A DNA stretch of 64,000 nucleotides from Pseudomonas fluorescens (GCA_902825215.1 LR782234.1:1364001-1428000); one strand, 5' to 3'. Numbered from the stretch's first letter, positions 30,108-39,150 are shown. Numbers and translations: made by a program. The notes: generated from the letters alone by a model not told the origin.

Positions 30108-30455
30108 ATGGGTCAACTGATTGCAGGCACCTGCTACGTCAAGGTCGACGGCGCACAACTGACGATCAACGGCGGCTGCGAAGCGCCGCTGATGGCGGTC
30201 AAACGCGAAACCGTCGTGCCCGGTTTCTACAAGGAAACCGACATCGCGCCGTCGTTCAAAGTGACTGCGCTGCACACCGCCGATTTTCCGCTGAAGAAGC
30301 TGATCGAAGGCACCGACATCACCGTCACCTGCGAATTCAGCAACGGCAAAGTCTACGTACTGGCCGGTGCCTACCTGGTCGAAGAGCCGGTTTCCAAGGG
30401 CGATGACGCCACCATCGAACTGAAATTCGAAGGCATCAAGGGGACCTGGCAATGA
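30108..30455 (+). CDS. Mu gpM-like tail tube protein (tail B)
   Basis: 115 residues from the ATG after AAGGGAG; a possible upstream frame is not needed. Typical Mu M-type tube subunit: GTCYVKVDGAQLTINGG near the start and LKFEGIKGTWQ at the end. Shorter than the P2-type tube of tail A. The stop overlaps the next gene by four bases. Confidence 0.88.
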   Translation: MGQLIAGTCYVKVDGAQLTINGGCEAPLMAVKRETVVPGFYKETDIAPSFKVTALHTADFPLKKLIEGTDITVTCEFSNGKVYVLAGAYLVEEPVSKGDDATIELKFEGIKGTWQ

Positions 30456-30748
30456 GCGGCGCCGTGAAGCTTCAGGTTGCGATCGAAGCTCACGGCGAGC
30501 CCCTGACCGAACTCGTCCTGCGCCGCCCGACGGTGCAGGAAGTGCGAGCGATCAAGGCGCTGCCGTACAAGATCGACAAGAGCGAAGAAGTCAGCCTCGA
30601 CATGGACGTGGCGGCCAAATACATCGCCGTCTGCGCCGGCATTCCGCCGTCGTCGGTCAACCAGCTCGATCTGGCTGACCTCAACGCGTTGAGCTGGGCC
30701 GTTGCGAGTTTTTTCATGAGTGCGGCGTCGGCGCCATCACCGACCTGA
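30452..30748 (+). CDS. Tail assembly chaperone (Mu gp41-like), zero frame, tail B
   Basis: 98 residues in the zero frame. Beta-alpha layout with the conserved LVLRRPTVQEVRAIKALPY and a C-terminal LADLNALSWAVASFF just before the slippery site T TTT TTC at 30709-30715. Position between tube and tape measure and presence of a frameshift fit the Mu gp41 chaperone. The zero-frame tail after the site is only 11 residues. Confidence 0.82.
   Translation: MSGAVKLQVAIEAHGEPLTELVLRRPTVQEVRAIKALPYKIDKSEEVSLDMDVAAKYIAVCAGIPPSSVNQLDLADLNALSWAVASFFMSAASAPSPT
30709..30715 (+). other. -1 programmed frameshift site T TTT TTC (tail B chaperone)
   Basis: Codons TTT TTC in the zero frame, preceded by T; slippage by one base gives CAT GAG TGC.. 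and an open -1 frame to 30879. Independent of, and different in sequence from, the tail A site. Confidence 0.83.
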
Positions 30749-30879
30749 TTGCCGTCGCCTATGACCTGGCCTGGTTCTGGAAGGTTGACCCCGAACAGAT
30801 GATGGCCAGGCCACTGGATGTGCTCCGCGAATCGCTGGAGCACGCGCAACGGATCAATGCGATGCAGCAGGTGCAGTGA
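30715..30879 (+). CDS. GpE-like -1 frame extension (tail B)
   Basis: 54 codons read after the shift. The peptide contains AVAYDLAWFWKVDPEQMM and DVLRESLEHAQRI, a clear GpE-family signature (helical, W-F-W motif). There is no start codon near the beginning, which supports expression only as a frameshift product of about 142 residues in total. Its stop overlaps the tape-measure ATG (TGATG). Confidence 0.8.
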   Translation, partial: HECGVGAITDLIAVAYDLAWFWKVDPEQMMARPLDVLRESLEHAQRINAMQQVQ

Positions 30880-32645
30880 TGGCAGACGAAGAGAAGAAAA
30901 CCCCGAAACCGGTGCTGATCACCGGCATCGATGAACTCTCGCCCAAACTCGGCGCCCTGCGCGTGAAGGTCGAGAGCTTCAAGAACAATCTCGAACAGAC
31001 TGGCCTCGGCAAACTGGACATCAGTGGTCTGTTCAAGGGCGGCAGCGTGATCACGCCGTTCGTGGAAGGGATCAAGTCGGCGGCGGCGTTCCAGGGCAAA
31101 TTGAACGAAGTCAGCGACACGGCGAAAACCGTCGACCTGCCCGCCGCGCCGGAAGCCGCCGCGCAGAACATGAATGTGTTCAGTGCCTCGATGGAAAAGG
31201 TCTCGGCCTCGGTCGACGCCGCGCTGGTGCCGGCCGTCGGGGCGCTGGTGGTCGGTCTGGAGCCGGTGCTGACCCAGGTCGGCAGCCTGCTCGCCGACAA
31301 TCCGCAACTGGTCGAAGGCCTGGCGGCGGGGGCTATCGCCTTTTCGGCGATGCAAACCGCAGTGACCGGCGCCACACAAGTGTTCGACGTGATGAGCATG
31401 GTGCTCAAGACCAATCCGATCATGCTGATTGCCATGGGCATTGCCGTGGCGGCCGGTTTGATCGTGGCCAACTGGACGCCGATCAGTGCGTTCTTTACCG
31501 GGATGTGGGAGGGCATCAAGAACGTCGGTGCGCGGGCGATGGCGACGTTGCGCTCGGTGCTCGACTGGCGACCGATGGCCGCATTGGCGGCGCTGTGGGA
31601 ACCGCTCGGCGGGTTCTTTGCGGGCGTCTGGGACAAGGTCAAAGCCGTCACCGCGCCGCTGACGGATTTCTTGCGATCGGTGTTTTCCTGGTCTCCGGCC
31701 GGCATGATCATTGAAAACTGGGGGCCGCTGACCGGCCTGTTCGCGGCGATCTGGGACTTGCTCAAGGCCTTGAGTGTGCCGGTGATGGCGTTTCTCAGAA
31801 ACCTGTTCGACTTCTCGCCGATGCAGATGATTACCGAGGCGTGGGGTGGTGTTGTCGCGTTCTTCGAACCGATGTTCACGACGCTGCAATCGGCCGTACA
31901 AAGCACCCGGGATACCTTGCGTACGCTGTTCGATTTTTTCCCGATGGACATGCTCACCAGTGCCTGGGGTGGGGTTGTCGGGTTTTTCGAACCGATCTGG
32001 ATGGCGCTGCAAACGTCGGTGCAACGGGTCAGAGGCTTTTTCACTGACTTGTTCGAGTGGTCGCCGCTGGAGCAGATTGCCCAGTATTGGCAGCCGATCG
32101 GTGAGGTCTTTTCGGCGATCTGGGGCGTCGTGCTGGCGCTGTCCGCGCCGGTCGTGGATTTTCTGCACGGCCTGTTCGAATGGAAACCTCTGGATCAGAT
32201 CATCGCGAGTTGGGGGCCGGTCACTGAGTGGTTCGGCGAGTTGTGGCAAAAGCTGCAAACCGTCATCGCGCCAATCAAGGAATTGTTCGACGGCGGTTTT
32301 GCCGGCTTGATCGCCAAGGTCACCGGCAAGGTTGAAACGCTGACCCAGGCGCAACGCCAGACCAATGCCGAAGGCAAGGGTGAACTCGCGCCGGCATTCT
32401 TCGGCGCCAGCCCGACGGCTGCCGGCAATGGCACTTTGCAAAGCGGCTCGTTGCAGCAGGGTTCAGGCGCGCTGATTCAACAAAGCGCAATCAACAACCG
32501 CACGCAACTCGAAGGTGGCCTGACCGTGCGCTTCGAAAATGCGCCGGCAGGGTTGCGCACCGAACAACCGCAAACCAATCAACCGGGCCTGGCCGTGGCG
32601 TCGCGCATCGGCTATCGCTCGCTGTCGATGGGAGGTTCTCAATGA
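30879..32645 (+). CDS. Tape measure protein of tail B with 41-residue tandem repeats
   Basis: 588 residues from the ATG overlapping the chaperone stop. A helical N-terminal part and a hydrophobic segment around 178-198 precede a partial unit from residue 199 and six full repeats of exactly 41 residues starting at 230, 271, 312, 353, 394 and 435. Each carries an aromatic residue at 1, Pro at 3, Trp at 11, F at 18 (usually) and Phe near 40. The C-terminus is polar. Predicted tail length is about 88 nm at 0.15 nm per residue. Confidence 0.88.
   Translation: MADEEKKTPKPVLITGIDELSPKLGALRVKVESFKNNLEQTGLGKLDISGLFKGGSVITPFVEGIKSAAAFQGKLNEVSDTAKTVDLPAAPEAAAQNMNVFSASMEKVSASVDAALVPAVGALVVGLEPVLTQVGSLLADNPQLVEGLAAGAIAFSAMQTAVTGATQVFDVMSMVLKTNPIMLIAMGIAVAAGLIVANWTPISAFFTGMWEGIKNVGARAMATLRSVLDWRPMAALAALWEPLGGFFAGVWDKVKAVTAPLTDFLRSVFSWSPAGMIIENWGPLTGLFAAIWDLLKALSVPVMAFLRNLFDFSPMQMITEAWGGVVAFFEPMFTTLQSAVQSTRDTLRTLFDFFPMDMLTSAWGGVVGFFEPIWMALQTSVQRVRGFFTDLFEWSPLEQIAQYWQPIGEVFSAIWGVVLALSAPVVDFLHGLFEWKPLDQIIASWGPVTEWFGELWQKLQTVIAPIKELFDGGFAGLIAKVTGKVETLTQAQRQTNAEGKGELAPAFFGASPTAAGNGTLQSGSLQQGSGALIQQSAINNRTQLEGGLTVRFENAPAGLRTEQPQTNQPGLAVASRIGYRSLSMGGSQ
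31473..32303 (+). repeat. Coding tandem repeat, 123-bp (41-codon) period, in tape measure B
   Basis: One partial and six complete 41-codon units with no gaps or insertions between complete units. Spacing of Trp and Pro codons is constant, while wobble positions differ strongly between units, so the repeat is old and maintained at protein level. Confidence 0.8.
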
Positions 32646-33877
32646 ACTGGCGTGACCGTTTGTTGCCGGCATCCTTTCGCGGTGTCGGCTTCTGGATCGA
32701 CCAGGCGAAAACCCCGGTCGGTCGCAAGGGGCAATTGCACGAATACCCGCAACGTGACCTGCCGTATTTCGAAGACCTCGGCCAGCAGGCGAAGATTCAC
32801 GACATCACCGCCTTCATCGTCGGCGCCGATTGCCTGGAGCAGCGCGACAAGCTGCTCAAGGCTTTAGAGGCGGGCAGTGGCGAGCTGGTGCATCCGTGGC
32901 TCGGTCGTTTGCAGGTCAAGGTCGGCGAATGCGACATGACCCACACCCGCCAGGACGGTGGGCTGGTGACGTTTGCGCTGAAGTTCTATCCCGACAAACC
33001 GTTGCCGTTTCCGACCGCGACCGTCAGTACCCAAAAAGTGCTGTTGGCCAAGGCTGACACGCTGCTCGGGTCGGCGGTGGCACGGTTTGAACAGGCGATG
33101 ACGTTGATCAAGGCTGCGCGGATCGGCATCGCCAATCTGCGCAACAGCCTGACCGGGGTTTATGAGGTGATCAAGGAACAGCTCAAACCGCTGATCGAGC
33201 AGTACCGGCAGATCACCGAACTGGTCAAGGCCGTGAAGGAGTTGCCCAAGGAAGTGGCAGCAGAGTTCAAAGGCTTGCTCGGCGATATCAAGGAGCTGAA
33301 GGCGTTCGCGAAGGAGGGTTACCGTGGCGTGATTGCCGACGTGTCGCAACAACTCGAAGCGATTCGCAAGGCCGATGCGCCGAAGATCACCACCGGCAAG
33401 GACACCAACGCGGCGGCGCAAGCCATGGCCGATCTGGTGCAGGACACGCTGCTGGTCAAAGTGGCGCAATGGGTGGCGTCGATGCCGGTTGCGAGCCCTG
33501 CGGTAAAACTCCTTTCGACCCCTTCGGTGGCGCATCAGGCGGATCGACCGGTGACCCGTCAGGAAGTGCCGGTGACCGAGGAAATGAAAGCGCTGCAGAA
33601 AGCGGTCGGGGCGGCGATTGACCCGATGCTCGACAAGGCCGATCCCAAACACCACCAGGCCATCAATGACGTGAAGGAAGCGCTGCTTGCGCATCTCAAG
33701 GCCGTGGCGTCTTCCGGGGTGCGACAGGTCAGCAAATCGTTCCAGGAAAGCCTGCCCGCACTGGTGGTCGCCTACCGGCAATTTGCCGATGCCACGCGGG
33801 TGACTGAAGTGACACAGAGCAACGCCATGAACCATCCGGGCTTTGCCCCCAACGACGTCAAAGTCTCCAGGGAGTAA
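32642..33877 (+). CDS. DNA circularisation-family tail protein (Mu gpN-like), tail B
   Basis: 411 residues. The N-terminal WRDRLLPASFRGVGFWIDQ.. and HEYPQRDLPYFEDLG match the DNA_circ_N family found in Mu gpN and SfV-like tails, where it is a baseplate/tube-associated protein despite the historic name. The C-terminal half is helical and Lys-rich. Overlaps the tape measure by four bases. Confidence 0.85.
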   Translation: MNWRDRLLPASFRGVGFWIDQAKTPVGRKGQLHEYPQRDLPYFEDLGQQAKIHDITAFIVGADCLEQRDKLLKALEAGSGELVHPWLGRLQVKVGECDMTHTRQDGGLVTFALKFYPDKPLPFPTATVSTQKVLLAKADTLLGSAVARFEQAMTLIKAARIGIANLRNSLTGVYEVIKEQLKPLIEQYRQITELVKAVKELPKEVAAEFKGLLGDIKELKAFAKEGYRGVIADVSQQLEAIRKADAPKITTGKDTNAAAQAMADLVQDTLLVKVAQWVASMPVASPAVKLLSTPSVAHQADRPVTRQEVPVTEEMKALQKAVGAAIDPMLDKADPKHHQAINDVKEALLAHLKAVASSGVRQVSKSFQESLPALVVAYRQFADATRVTEVTQSNAMNHPGFAPNDVKVSRE

Positions 33878-33880
33878 GCC

Positions 33881-34930
33881 ATGAGCGAGATGGACAACCA
33901 TGTCACGCTGACCGTCAACAACTTGGAGTACGGTGGTTGGAAAAGTGTGGAAATCAGTGCTGATCTGGAGCGTCAGTTTCGCACCTTCAAACTCGACATC
34001 ACCTGGCAGTGGCCGGGGCAGACGGTGGATCAGCGGATCAAACCGGGTGATCCCTGCGAAGTGAAGATCGGCCAGGATCTGGTACTCACCGGCTACGTGT
34101 TTAAGGCGCCGATCCGCTATGACGGCCGGCAAATCAGCCTGAGCATCGAGGGCAGTTCCAGGACTCAGGATCTGGTCGATTGTGCTGCCCGCAACCTGCC
34201 CAGCCAATGGCAGCAGCAGCCATTGCTGAGCATCGTCCAGGATCTGGCCAGGGAATATGGGTTGTCGGTGGTTAACGAAATCAGCGAAACCACACGCCTG
34301 ACCAAACACACGATCGTGCCCGGTGAAACAGCCTTTCAGTCGATCGATCGGCTGCTCTCGCTGCTGCGGGTGTTTTCCACCGACAACGAGCTGGGCCAAC
34401 TGGTGCTGGCCAAACCCGGCAGTGGCGGGCGGGCCAGTGATGTGCTCGAGCTGGGCAAGAATATTCTGTCCGCCAACGCGCCGATGGATTACAGCCAGGT
34501 GTTCTCTGAGTACCGGGTGATCGGCCAGCAAAAAGGCTCGGACAAGCAGAGCGGGGCGGCGGTCAGCGAAGTCGAATCGACGGCCGCCGACCTGACCTTC
34601 AAGCGTCGGCGCACCACGGTGATCAATGAAGGCACGCAACTGACCTTTGAATTGGCGCAGCAGCGTGCCCAATGGGAAAGCGCCACCCGCATGGGCCGGG
34701 CGCAGACCACCACCTATCAGGTGCAGGGCTGGCGTCAGGCCAACGGCGATCTGTGGCGGCATAACACCTTGGTGTGGGTGAAAGATCCGGTGCTGGGTTT
34801 CGACGGTGACATGCTGATTTCCAAAGTCACCTATTCGCTGTCGGCGCAGGGCTCGGTAACCACCTTGCAGGTGGCACCGCCGCACACCTTCGATGCTGAT
34901 CCGACACCCCCGAAAAAACCCCAGACCTGA
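33881..34930 (+). CDS. Mu gpP-like baseplate hub protein (tail B)
   Basis: 349 residues. The sequence VTLTVNNLEYGGWKSVEISADLERQFRTF and the later W-P-G-Q-T-V-D..I.PGD fit Mu gpP (gp44), the functional equivalent of P2 gpD. A GPD-like barrel with a beta-rich middle follows. Preceded by AGGGAGTAAGCC. A REP pair separates it from gpV of tail B. Confidence 0.87.
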   Translation: MSEMDNHVTLTVNNLEYGGWKSVEISADLERQFRTFKLDITWQWPGQTVDQRIKPGDPCEVKIGQDLVLTGYVFKAPIRYDGRQISLSIEGSSRTQDLVDCAARNLPSQWQQQPLLSIVQDLAREYGLSVVNEISETTRLTKHTIVPGETAFQSIDRLLSLLRVFSTDNELGQLVLAKPGSGGRASDVLELGKNILSANAPMDYSQVFSEYRVIGQQKGSDKQSGAAVSEVESTAADLTFKRRRTTVINEGTQLTFELAQQRAQWESATRMGRAQTTTYQVQGWRQANGDLWRHNTLVWVKDPVLGFDGDMLISKVTYSLSAQGSVTTLQVAPPHTFDADPTPPKKPQT

Positions 34931-34957
34931 CACCGAATTTTTCCTGACAACACCGGC

Positions 34958-35051
34958 CCCTGTGGGAGCGAGCCTGCTCGCGAAAGCGTCGGCAGCCCCG
35001 ACATCTCAGCGCCTGACCCAACGCGTTCGCGAGCAGGCTCGCTCCCACACG
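34958..35051. repeat. REP inverted pair (GGGAGCGAGCCTGCTCGCGA type) inside tail B operon
   Basis: Opposed arms with the core GAGCGAGCCTGCTCGCGA in the gap between gpP-like and gp45-like genes. It belongs to a different REP subtype than those in tail A. Confidence 0.85.
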
Positions 35052-35085
35052 GATCGCATTCAGGCCAATTTTTGAAGGACACCCC

Positions 35086-35595
35086 ATGAGCCTACTGACA
35101 CGCCTGCTGGCGCGCGGCACTGTCGTGCTCGCCAATTCGGCTTCCAAGCTGCAATCACTGCAAATGCGCCTCACCGCCGGCGAAGTGAACGACGACCTCG
35201 AACACTTCGAACCCTACGGTTTCACCAGCCATCCATTGGCCGGCGCCGAAGGTGTCGTCACTTTCATCGGCGGCGATCGTTCCCATGCCATCGCCCTGGT
35301 CATCGCCGACCGCCGCTATCGCCTGCAATCGCTCGCCGCCGGTGAAGTGGCGATCTACACCGACGAGGGCGACCGGATTCATTTCAAGCGCGGACGGATC
35401 ATCGACATTCAAACCGCCACGCTGAACATCCGCGCCAGCAGCGCGGTGAACTTCGATACGCCGGTGATCAACCAGACCGGCAAGATCGTTTCCTCCGGCG
35501 ACCAGCTCGCGGGCGGCATCAGCCAGATCAACCATGTGCACGTCGGCGTTCAGGCCGGCAACGGTCAGACCGGCGTGCCGGCAGGAGGCAAATGA
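35086..35595 (+). CDS. Baseplate assembly protein V (Mu gp45-like spike), tail B
   Basis: 169 residues after GAAGGACACCCC. An OB-like first part with GFTSHPLAGAEGVVTFIGGDRSHA is followed by a beta-helix and the tip motif HVHVG (INHVHVGVQ), which in Mu and P2 spikes binds iron at the tip. This HxH is clear here, unlike in tail A's V protein. Confidence 0.9.
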   Translation: MSLLTRLLARGTVVLANSASKLQSLQMRLTAGEVNDDLEHFEPYGFTSHPLAGAEGVVTFIGGDRSHAIALVIADRRYRLQSLAAGEVAIYTDEGDRIHFKRGRIIDIQTATLNIRASSAVNFDTPVINQTGKIVSSGDQLAGGISQINHVHVGVQAGNGQTGVPAGGK

Positions 35596-35993
35596 TGCTG
35601 ATCAGCCCGAACCTGCACGCCGCGCTGACCCGCGCGGTGCTGATCAGCCTGTTCACCTGGCGCCGCGCCGCCGATGACGACGCCCTCGATGACGAGGAGC
35701 GTTTCGGCTGGTGGGGCGACAGCTTTCCCACCGTCGCAGACGATCGCATCGGTTCACGGCTGTGGCTGCTGCGCCGGGTCAAGCTGACCCGACAGACCCA
35801 GATGGACGCCGAATTCTATGCCCGCGAAGCCTTGCAATGGCTGATCGACGACGGCCATTGCAGCGCCATCGACATCCTCAGTGAACGCCTCGACGCCCAG
35901 CGCCTGAACCTGCGCACGGTCCTGACCCTGGCCGACGGCGAACGTCTGGACATCAACCCCGATAACAGTTGGCAGGTGATCTATGCCGTTTGA
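35592..35993 (+). CDS. Mu gp46-like baseplate wedge protein (tail B)
   Basis: 133 residues. The conserved LDDEERFGWWGDSFPT motif is diagnostic of Mu gp46 (W-equivalent). Start at ATG 35592 overlaps the gp45 stop; an adjacent ATG at 35595 is equally possible. The stop overlaps gp47. Confidence 0.9.
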   Translation: MMLISPNLHAALTRAVLISLFTWRRAADDDALDDEERFGWWGDSFPTVADDRIGSRLWLLRRVKLTRQTQMDAEFYAREALQWLIDDGHCSAIDILSERLDAQRLNLRTVLTLADGERLDINPDNSWQVIYAV

Positions 35994-37026
35994 AACCCCT
36001 TCGCTGCCGGTGCTGATCAAACGCACCCAAAGCGACCTGGCCGGCGATTCGCTGCGCCAGTCCGATGCGCAAGTGCTGGCCCGCACCCTCAGCGGCGCCG
36101 CGTATGGTCTGTACGGCTACCTCGACTGGATTGCCGAACAGATCCTGCCGGACACCGCCGATGAGTCGACCCTGGAACGCATCGCCGCACTGCGTTTGAA
36201 CCAGCCGCGCAAACCCGCGCAAGTCGCCAGCGGCAGCGTCAGTTTCAGCGCCACGGCCGGCGCGCTACTGGACGTCGACACGCTGCTGCAATCAAGCGAT
36301 GGCCGTACCTATAAAGTCACCAGCGCACGCACCGCAATTAACGGCAGCAACACCACGACAATCGCAGCGCTCGAGGCCGGCAGCCTTGGCAATGCCGACG
36401 CCGGGCTGGCGCTGACGCCGGTGCAGCCGATCGTCGGCGTGGTCGGCAACAGCTTCGTCGTCCTCGCACCGGGTCTCAGCGGCGGCGTCGCGCGGGAAAG
36501 TCTCGAATCGCTGCGCTCGCGGGTGATTCGCTCGTACCGGATCATTCCCCACGGCGGCTCGGCCGACGATTACGAAACCTGGGCGCTGGAAGTGCCCGGC
36601 GTCACCCGCGCCTGGTGCCGCGGCGGCTTTCTCGGCCCCGGCACCGTCGGCGTGTACATCATGCGTGACGACGATCCACAACCGGTGCCCAACGCCGAGC
36701 AACTGGCGCAGGTGCAGGCGTACATCGAACCGTTGCGCCCGGTGACCGCCGAGGTGCATGTCCGTGCGCCGATTCAGGTGCCGGTGACCTATCGCCTGAA
36801 ACTTACGCCGGACACCAGCGCCGTACGTGCGGCGGTCGAAACCCAGTTGCGCGATCTGCACAACCGCGAGGCCGACCTCGGCGAGGATCTGCTGATCAGC
36901 CACATTCGCGAAGCCATCAGCAGCGCTGCCGGTGAAACCGATCATGTGCTCAGCGCCCCGGTCGCCAACGTCACCGCCAAGGACAGCGAGCTGCTGACGT
37001 TCGGAGGCTGCGTATGGGGGGCATAA
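35983..37026 (+). CDS. Baseplate protein J (Mu gp47-like), tail B
   Basis: 347 residues. FETPSLPVLIKRTQSDL at the start, then IPHGGSADDYETWALEVPGVTRAWC and VYIMRDDDPQP, hallmarks of the Mu gp47/baseplate J family. Overlaps gp46 by 11 bases and gp48 by 13. Confidence 0.92.
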   Translation: MPFETPSLPVLIKRTQSDLAGDSLRQSDAQVLARTLSGAAYGLYGYLDWIAEQILPDTADESTLERIAALRLNQPRKPAQVASGSVSFSATAGALLDVDTLLQSSDGRTYKVTSARTAINGSNTTTIAALEAGSLGNADAGLALTPVQPIVGVVGNSFVVLAPGLSGGVARESLESLRSRVIRSYRIIPHGGSADDYETWALEVPGVTRAWCRGGFLGPGTVGVYIMRDDDPQPVPNAEQLAQVQAYIEPLRPVTAEVHVRAPIQVPVTYRLKLTPDTSAVRAAVETQLRDLHNREADLGEDLLISHIREAISSAAGETDHVLSAPVANVTAKDSELLTFGGCVWGA

Positions 37027-37613
37027 GAACCGCCGCGCAATACCAGGCGCAACTGCGCGCCTTGCTGCCCAGCGGCCCGGCGTGGGACCCGGAACGTGTG
37101 CCGGAGCTCGAAGAAGTGCTGCAAGGGGTCGCCGTTGAACTGGCGCGCCTCGACGCGCGCGCCGCTGATCTGCTCAACGAGATGGACCCGGCCGGCGTCA
37201 GCGAACTGGTGCCGGACTGGGAGCAGGTGATGAACCTGCCCGACCCGTGCCTGGGCGCCACGCCGCTGTTCGACGACCGCCGCCTCGCGGTACGCCGCCG
37301 CTTGCTGGCGGTCGGCAGCCAGGCTGTCGGCTACTACCTCGACATCGCCAAAAGCCAGGGCTACCCCAACGCCACCATCACCGAACACGAAGCCCCGCGC
37401 ATGGGCCGTGCCCGTTTCGGCTCGGCGCATTGGGGCACCTGGGAAGCGCAATTCATGTGGACGCTCAACACCGGCGGTCGCCTGCTGCTCGGCCGGCGTT
37501 ACGGCGCGAGCTACTGGGGCGAGCGCTTCGGCGTCAACCCGGGCTCGGCGCTGGAATGCCTGATTCACCGCAGCGCACCGGCACATACCAAGGTGCACAT
37601 CAATTATGACTAG
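37014..37613 (+). CDS. Mu gp48-like tail protein (DUF2313), tail B
   Basis: 199 residues. LRALLPSGPAWDPE, DLLNEMDPAG..ELVPDWEQVMNLPDPC and a C-terminal Trp/Arg-rich segment are diagnostic of DUF2313 (YmfQ/gp48). It links baseplate and fibres, equivalent to gpI of tail A. Followed after 13 bases by the first fibre gene. Confidence 0.92.
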   Translation: MGGIRTAAQYQAQLRALLPSGPAWDPERVPELEEVLQGVAVELARLDARAADLLNEMDPAGVSELVPDWEQVMNLPDPCLGATPLFDDRRLAVRRRLLAVGSQAVGYYLDIAKSQGYPNATITEHEAPRMGRARFGSAHWGTWEAQFMWTLNTGGRLLLGRRYGASYWGERFGVNPGSALECLIHRSAPAHTKVHINYD

Positions 37614-37626
37614 GGAGAAATAAGGG

Positions 37627-38505
37627 ATGGATTATCCAAAGAGCATGCCTGGTGTCGGTTTGGTCAACAGTCGTTTCGTTGATGAAAATCCCGTCACCGG
37701 AACTCCCGGATCACTGATTCCTGCTGAGTGGGGCAATGCCCTTACCGAAGAGATATTGACGGTTATCAAAGCAGCGGGAATTGAACCGACTGAAGGCTTG
37801 AACACGCAGTTGCTAGAGGCGATTCGCAGCAAAAAGCTGTTTGAAACGCCGCCTCAGTTCGATGCCAGTCAGAAAGTCGCGACGACAGAGTTCGTGCAGC
37901 GTGCGCTTGGCAGTCTGGCAGGGCAGACCAACTATGTGGGGGAGGTCTCATTGACCGCCGCTGATGTTGGCAGGCTTTCGATTTTTACCGGCCCCAGTAC
38001 TGCAACGCTGCCGGAGTGGTCGACTGTCCCGGCCGGAGGTCTGATATCACTGTGTGCCAGCTCCGGTGGTTTGACGGTCAAAGCCAGAACTGGCGAAACC
38101 CTGGGCACCAGCAATGGCGCCTCGCCGACGTCGCTGTCGTTTGTCGGTGGCAGCTTTGTAACCTTCCGCCGTCTTTTGCTTGGCGGTGGCTGGGGCCTGG
38201 ACGCCGGCGACGGGGCGCTCAAGTATTCGCCAGTGTTCACCGCCTCGCTGGCTACTGCCGGCGGTTATCAGCGCCTGCCCAGCGGTTTGATTTTGCAGTG
38301 GGGGCTGGCCACCGGCGGAGGCCTCAGCGAAACCATTACTTATCCGATTGCATTCCCCAACGCCGTGCTTTTTCTCTCTGGCGGCGATATCTCACCGGGA
38401 TTCGCCGATCTGCGCTTCTCCCTGTTCAGACTCTCGCAAAGCCAGTTTCAGCGCTTTTCCAATATGGATCCGGGCGGTTGGAACTGGTTCGCCATAGGCT
38501 TCTGA
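37627..38505 (+). CDS. Tail fibre 1 of tail B (MDYPKS anchor, gp53-like knob)
   Basis: 292 residues from ATG after AGGGAG. The N-terminal anchor of about 70 residues (MDYPKSMPGVGLVNS.., PGSLIPAEWGN, EEILTVIKAAG) is shared by all four tail B fibres. The next region VATTEFVQRALGS is shared with fibre 3. The C-terminal knob contains RLPSGLILQWGLATG and ends WNWFAIGF, matching the knob of tail A's fibre. The probable receptor-binding part is the last 80 residues. Confidence 0.82.
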   Translation: MDYPKSMPGVGLVNSRFVDENPVTGTPGSLIPAEWGNALTEEILTVIKAAGIEPTEGLNTQLLEAIRSKKLFETPPQFDASQKVATTEFVQRALGSLAGQTNYVGEVSLTAADVGRLSIFTGPSTATLPEWSTVPAGGLISLCASSGGLTVKARTGETLGTSNGASPTSLSFVGGSFVTFRRLLLGGGWGLDAGDGALKYSPVFTASLATAGGYQRLPSGLILQWGLATGGGLSETITYPIAFPNAVLFLSGGDISPGFADLRFSLFRLSQSQFQRFSNMDPGGWNWFAIGF

Positions 38506-38522
38506 CATCAACGGTGAATTAA

Positions 38523-38945
38523 ATGAAATACATAGATTTTGATGCCTCGGGTGAGCTGCTCGGGCGCTACGACTCGGCGATCCACGCGCAGATTCCGGCA
38601 ACTGCCGTAGAGATCTCCGATGAACTGTTTCTGCGAACGATCGAAGAGCGCGACGGCCTCTGGAAATGGACCGAAGGCAAGGTCACCAAACACTCGCTTG
38701 CGAACGCTACGCAGCTGGTTGAAAGCGAACGGCGAGCGTCGGCCCTGGCGCGGCGTGACGAGTTGTTGGCCGAAGCCGATCAACAGACCGTGGGTATGGC
38801 AGACGCCTACATTGTGGGTCTGCTTGATGACGATGACATGTGGCGGTTCAAAGCCTACGCCGGTTACAAACTGGCTCTGAACAAAATCGATAAACAGCCA
38901 GGTTTTCCGCAGAGCATAAGTTGGCCAGCCGCGCCGGTTGGATGA
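38523..38945 (+). CDS. Tail fibre assembly chaperone 1, tail B
   Basis: 140 residues. Its N-terminus (FDASGELLGRYDSAIH.. DGLWKWTEGKVTKH) matches the tail A chaperone at 20406 and its C-terminus (ALNKIDKQPGFPQSI, WPAAP) matches the orphan at 13818, so it is a link between three chaperone genes in the region. Partner of fibre 1. The following 205 bases to fibre 2 contain no credible gene. Confidence 0.78.
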   Translation: MKYIDFDASGELLGRYDSAIHAQIPATAVEISDELFLRTIEERDGLWKWTEGKVTKHSLANATQLVESERRASALARRDELLAEADQQTVGMADAYIVGLLDDDDMWRFKAYAGYKLALNKIDKQPGFPQSISWPAAPVG

Positions 38946-39150
38946 CATTCCTGAGTCGAATTCCAAAGCGGGACCTTGCTTCGCTCTCACTGCAGTTGCC
39001 GCATCTGCCGTTTCAACGCGGGCCATCCGCCGGTGTTTCGATCGGTACCGTCAAACCCACTTCGATGTGGGCCTCCTCTCTTAAACAAACAGACCGCTTG
39101 AGCGCCCGCTTACACGGGGCATGAGTCAGTTCACAGGAAACAAATAACCC

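Noticed and set aside
32864..34933. 689-codon minus-strand frame
   Set aside because: Antisense to the gpN- and gpP-like genes; shadow of codon bias.
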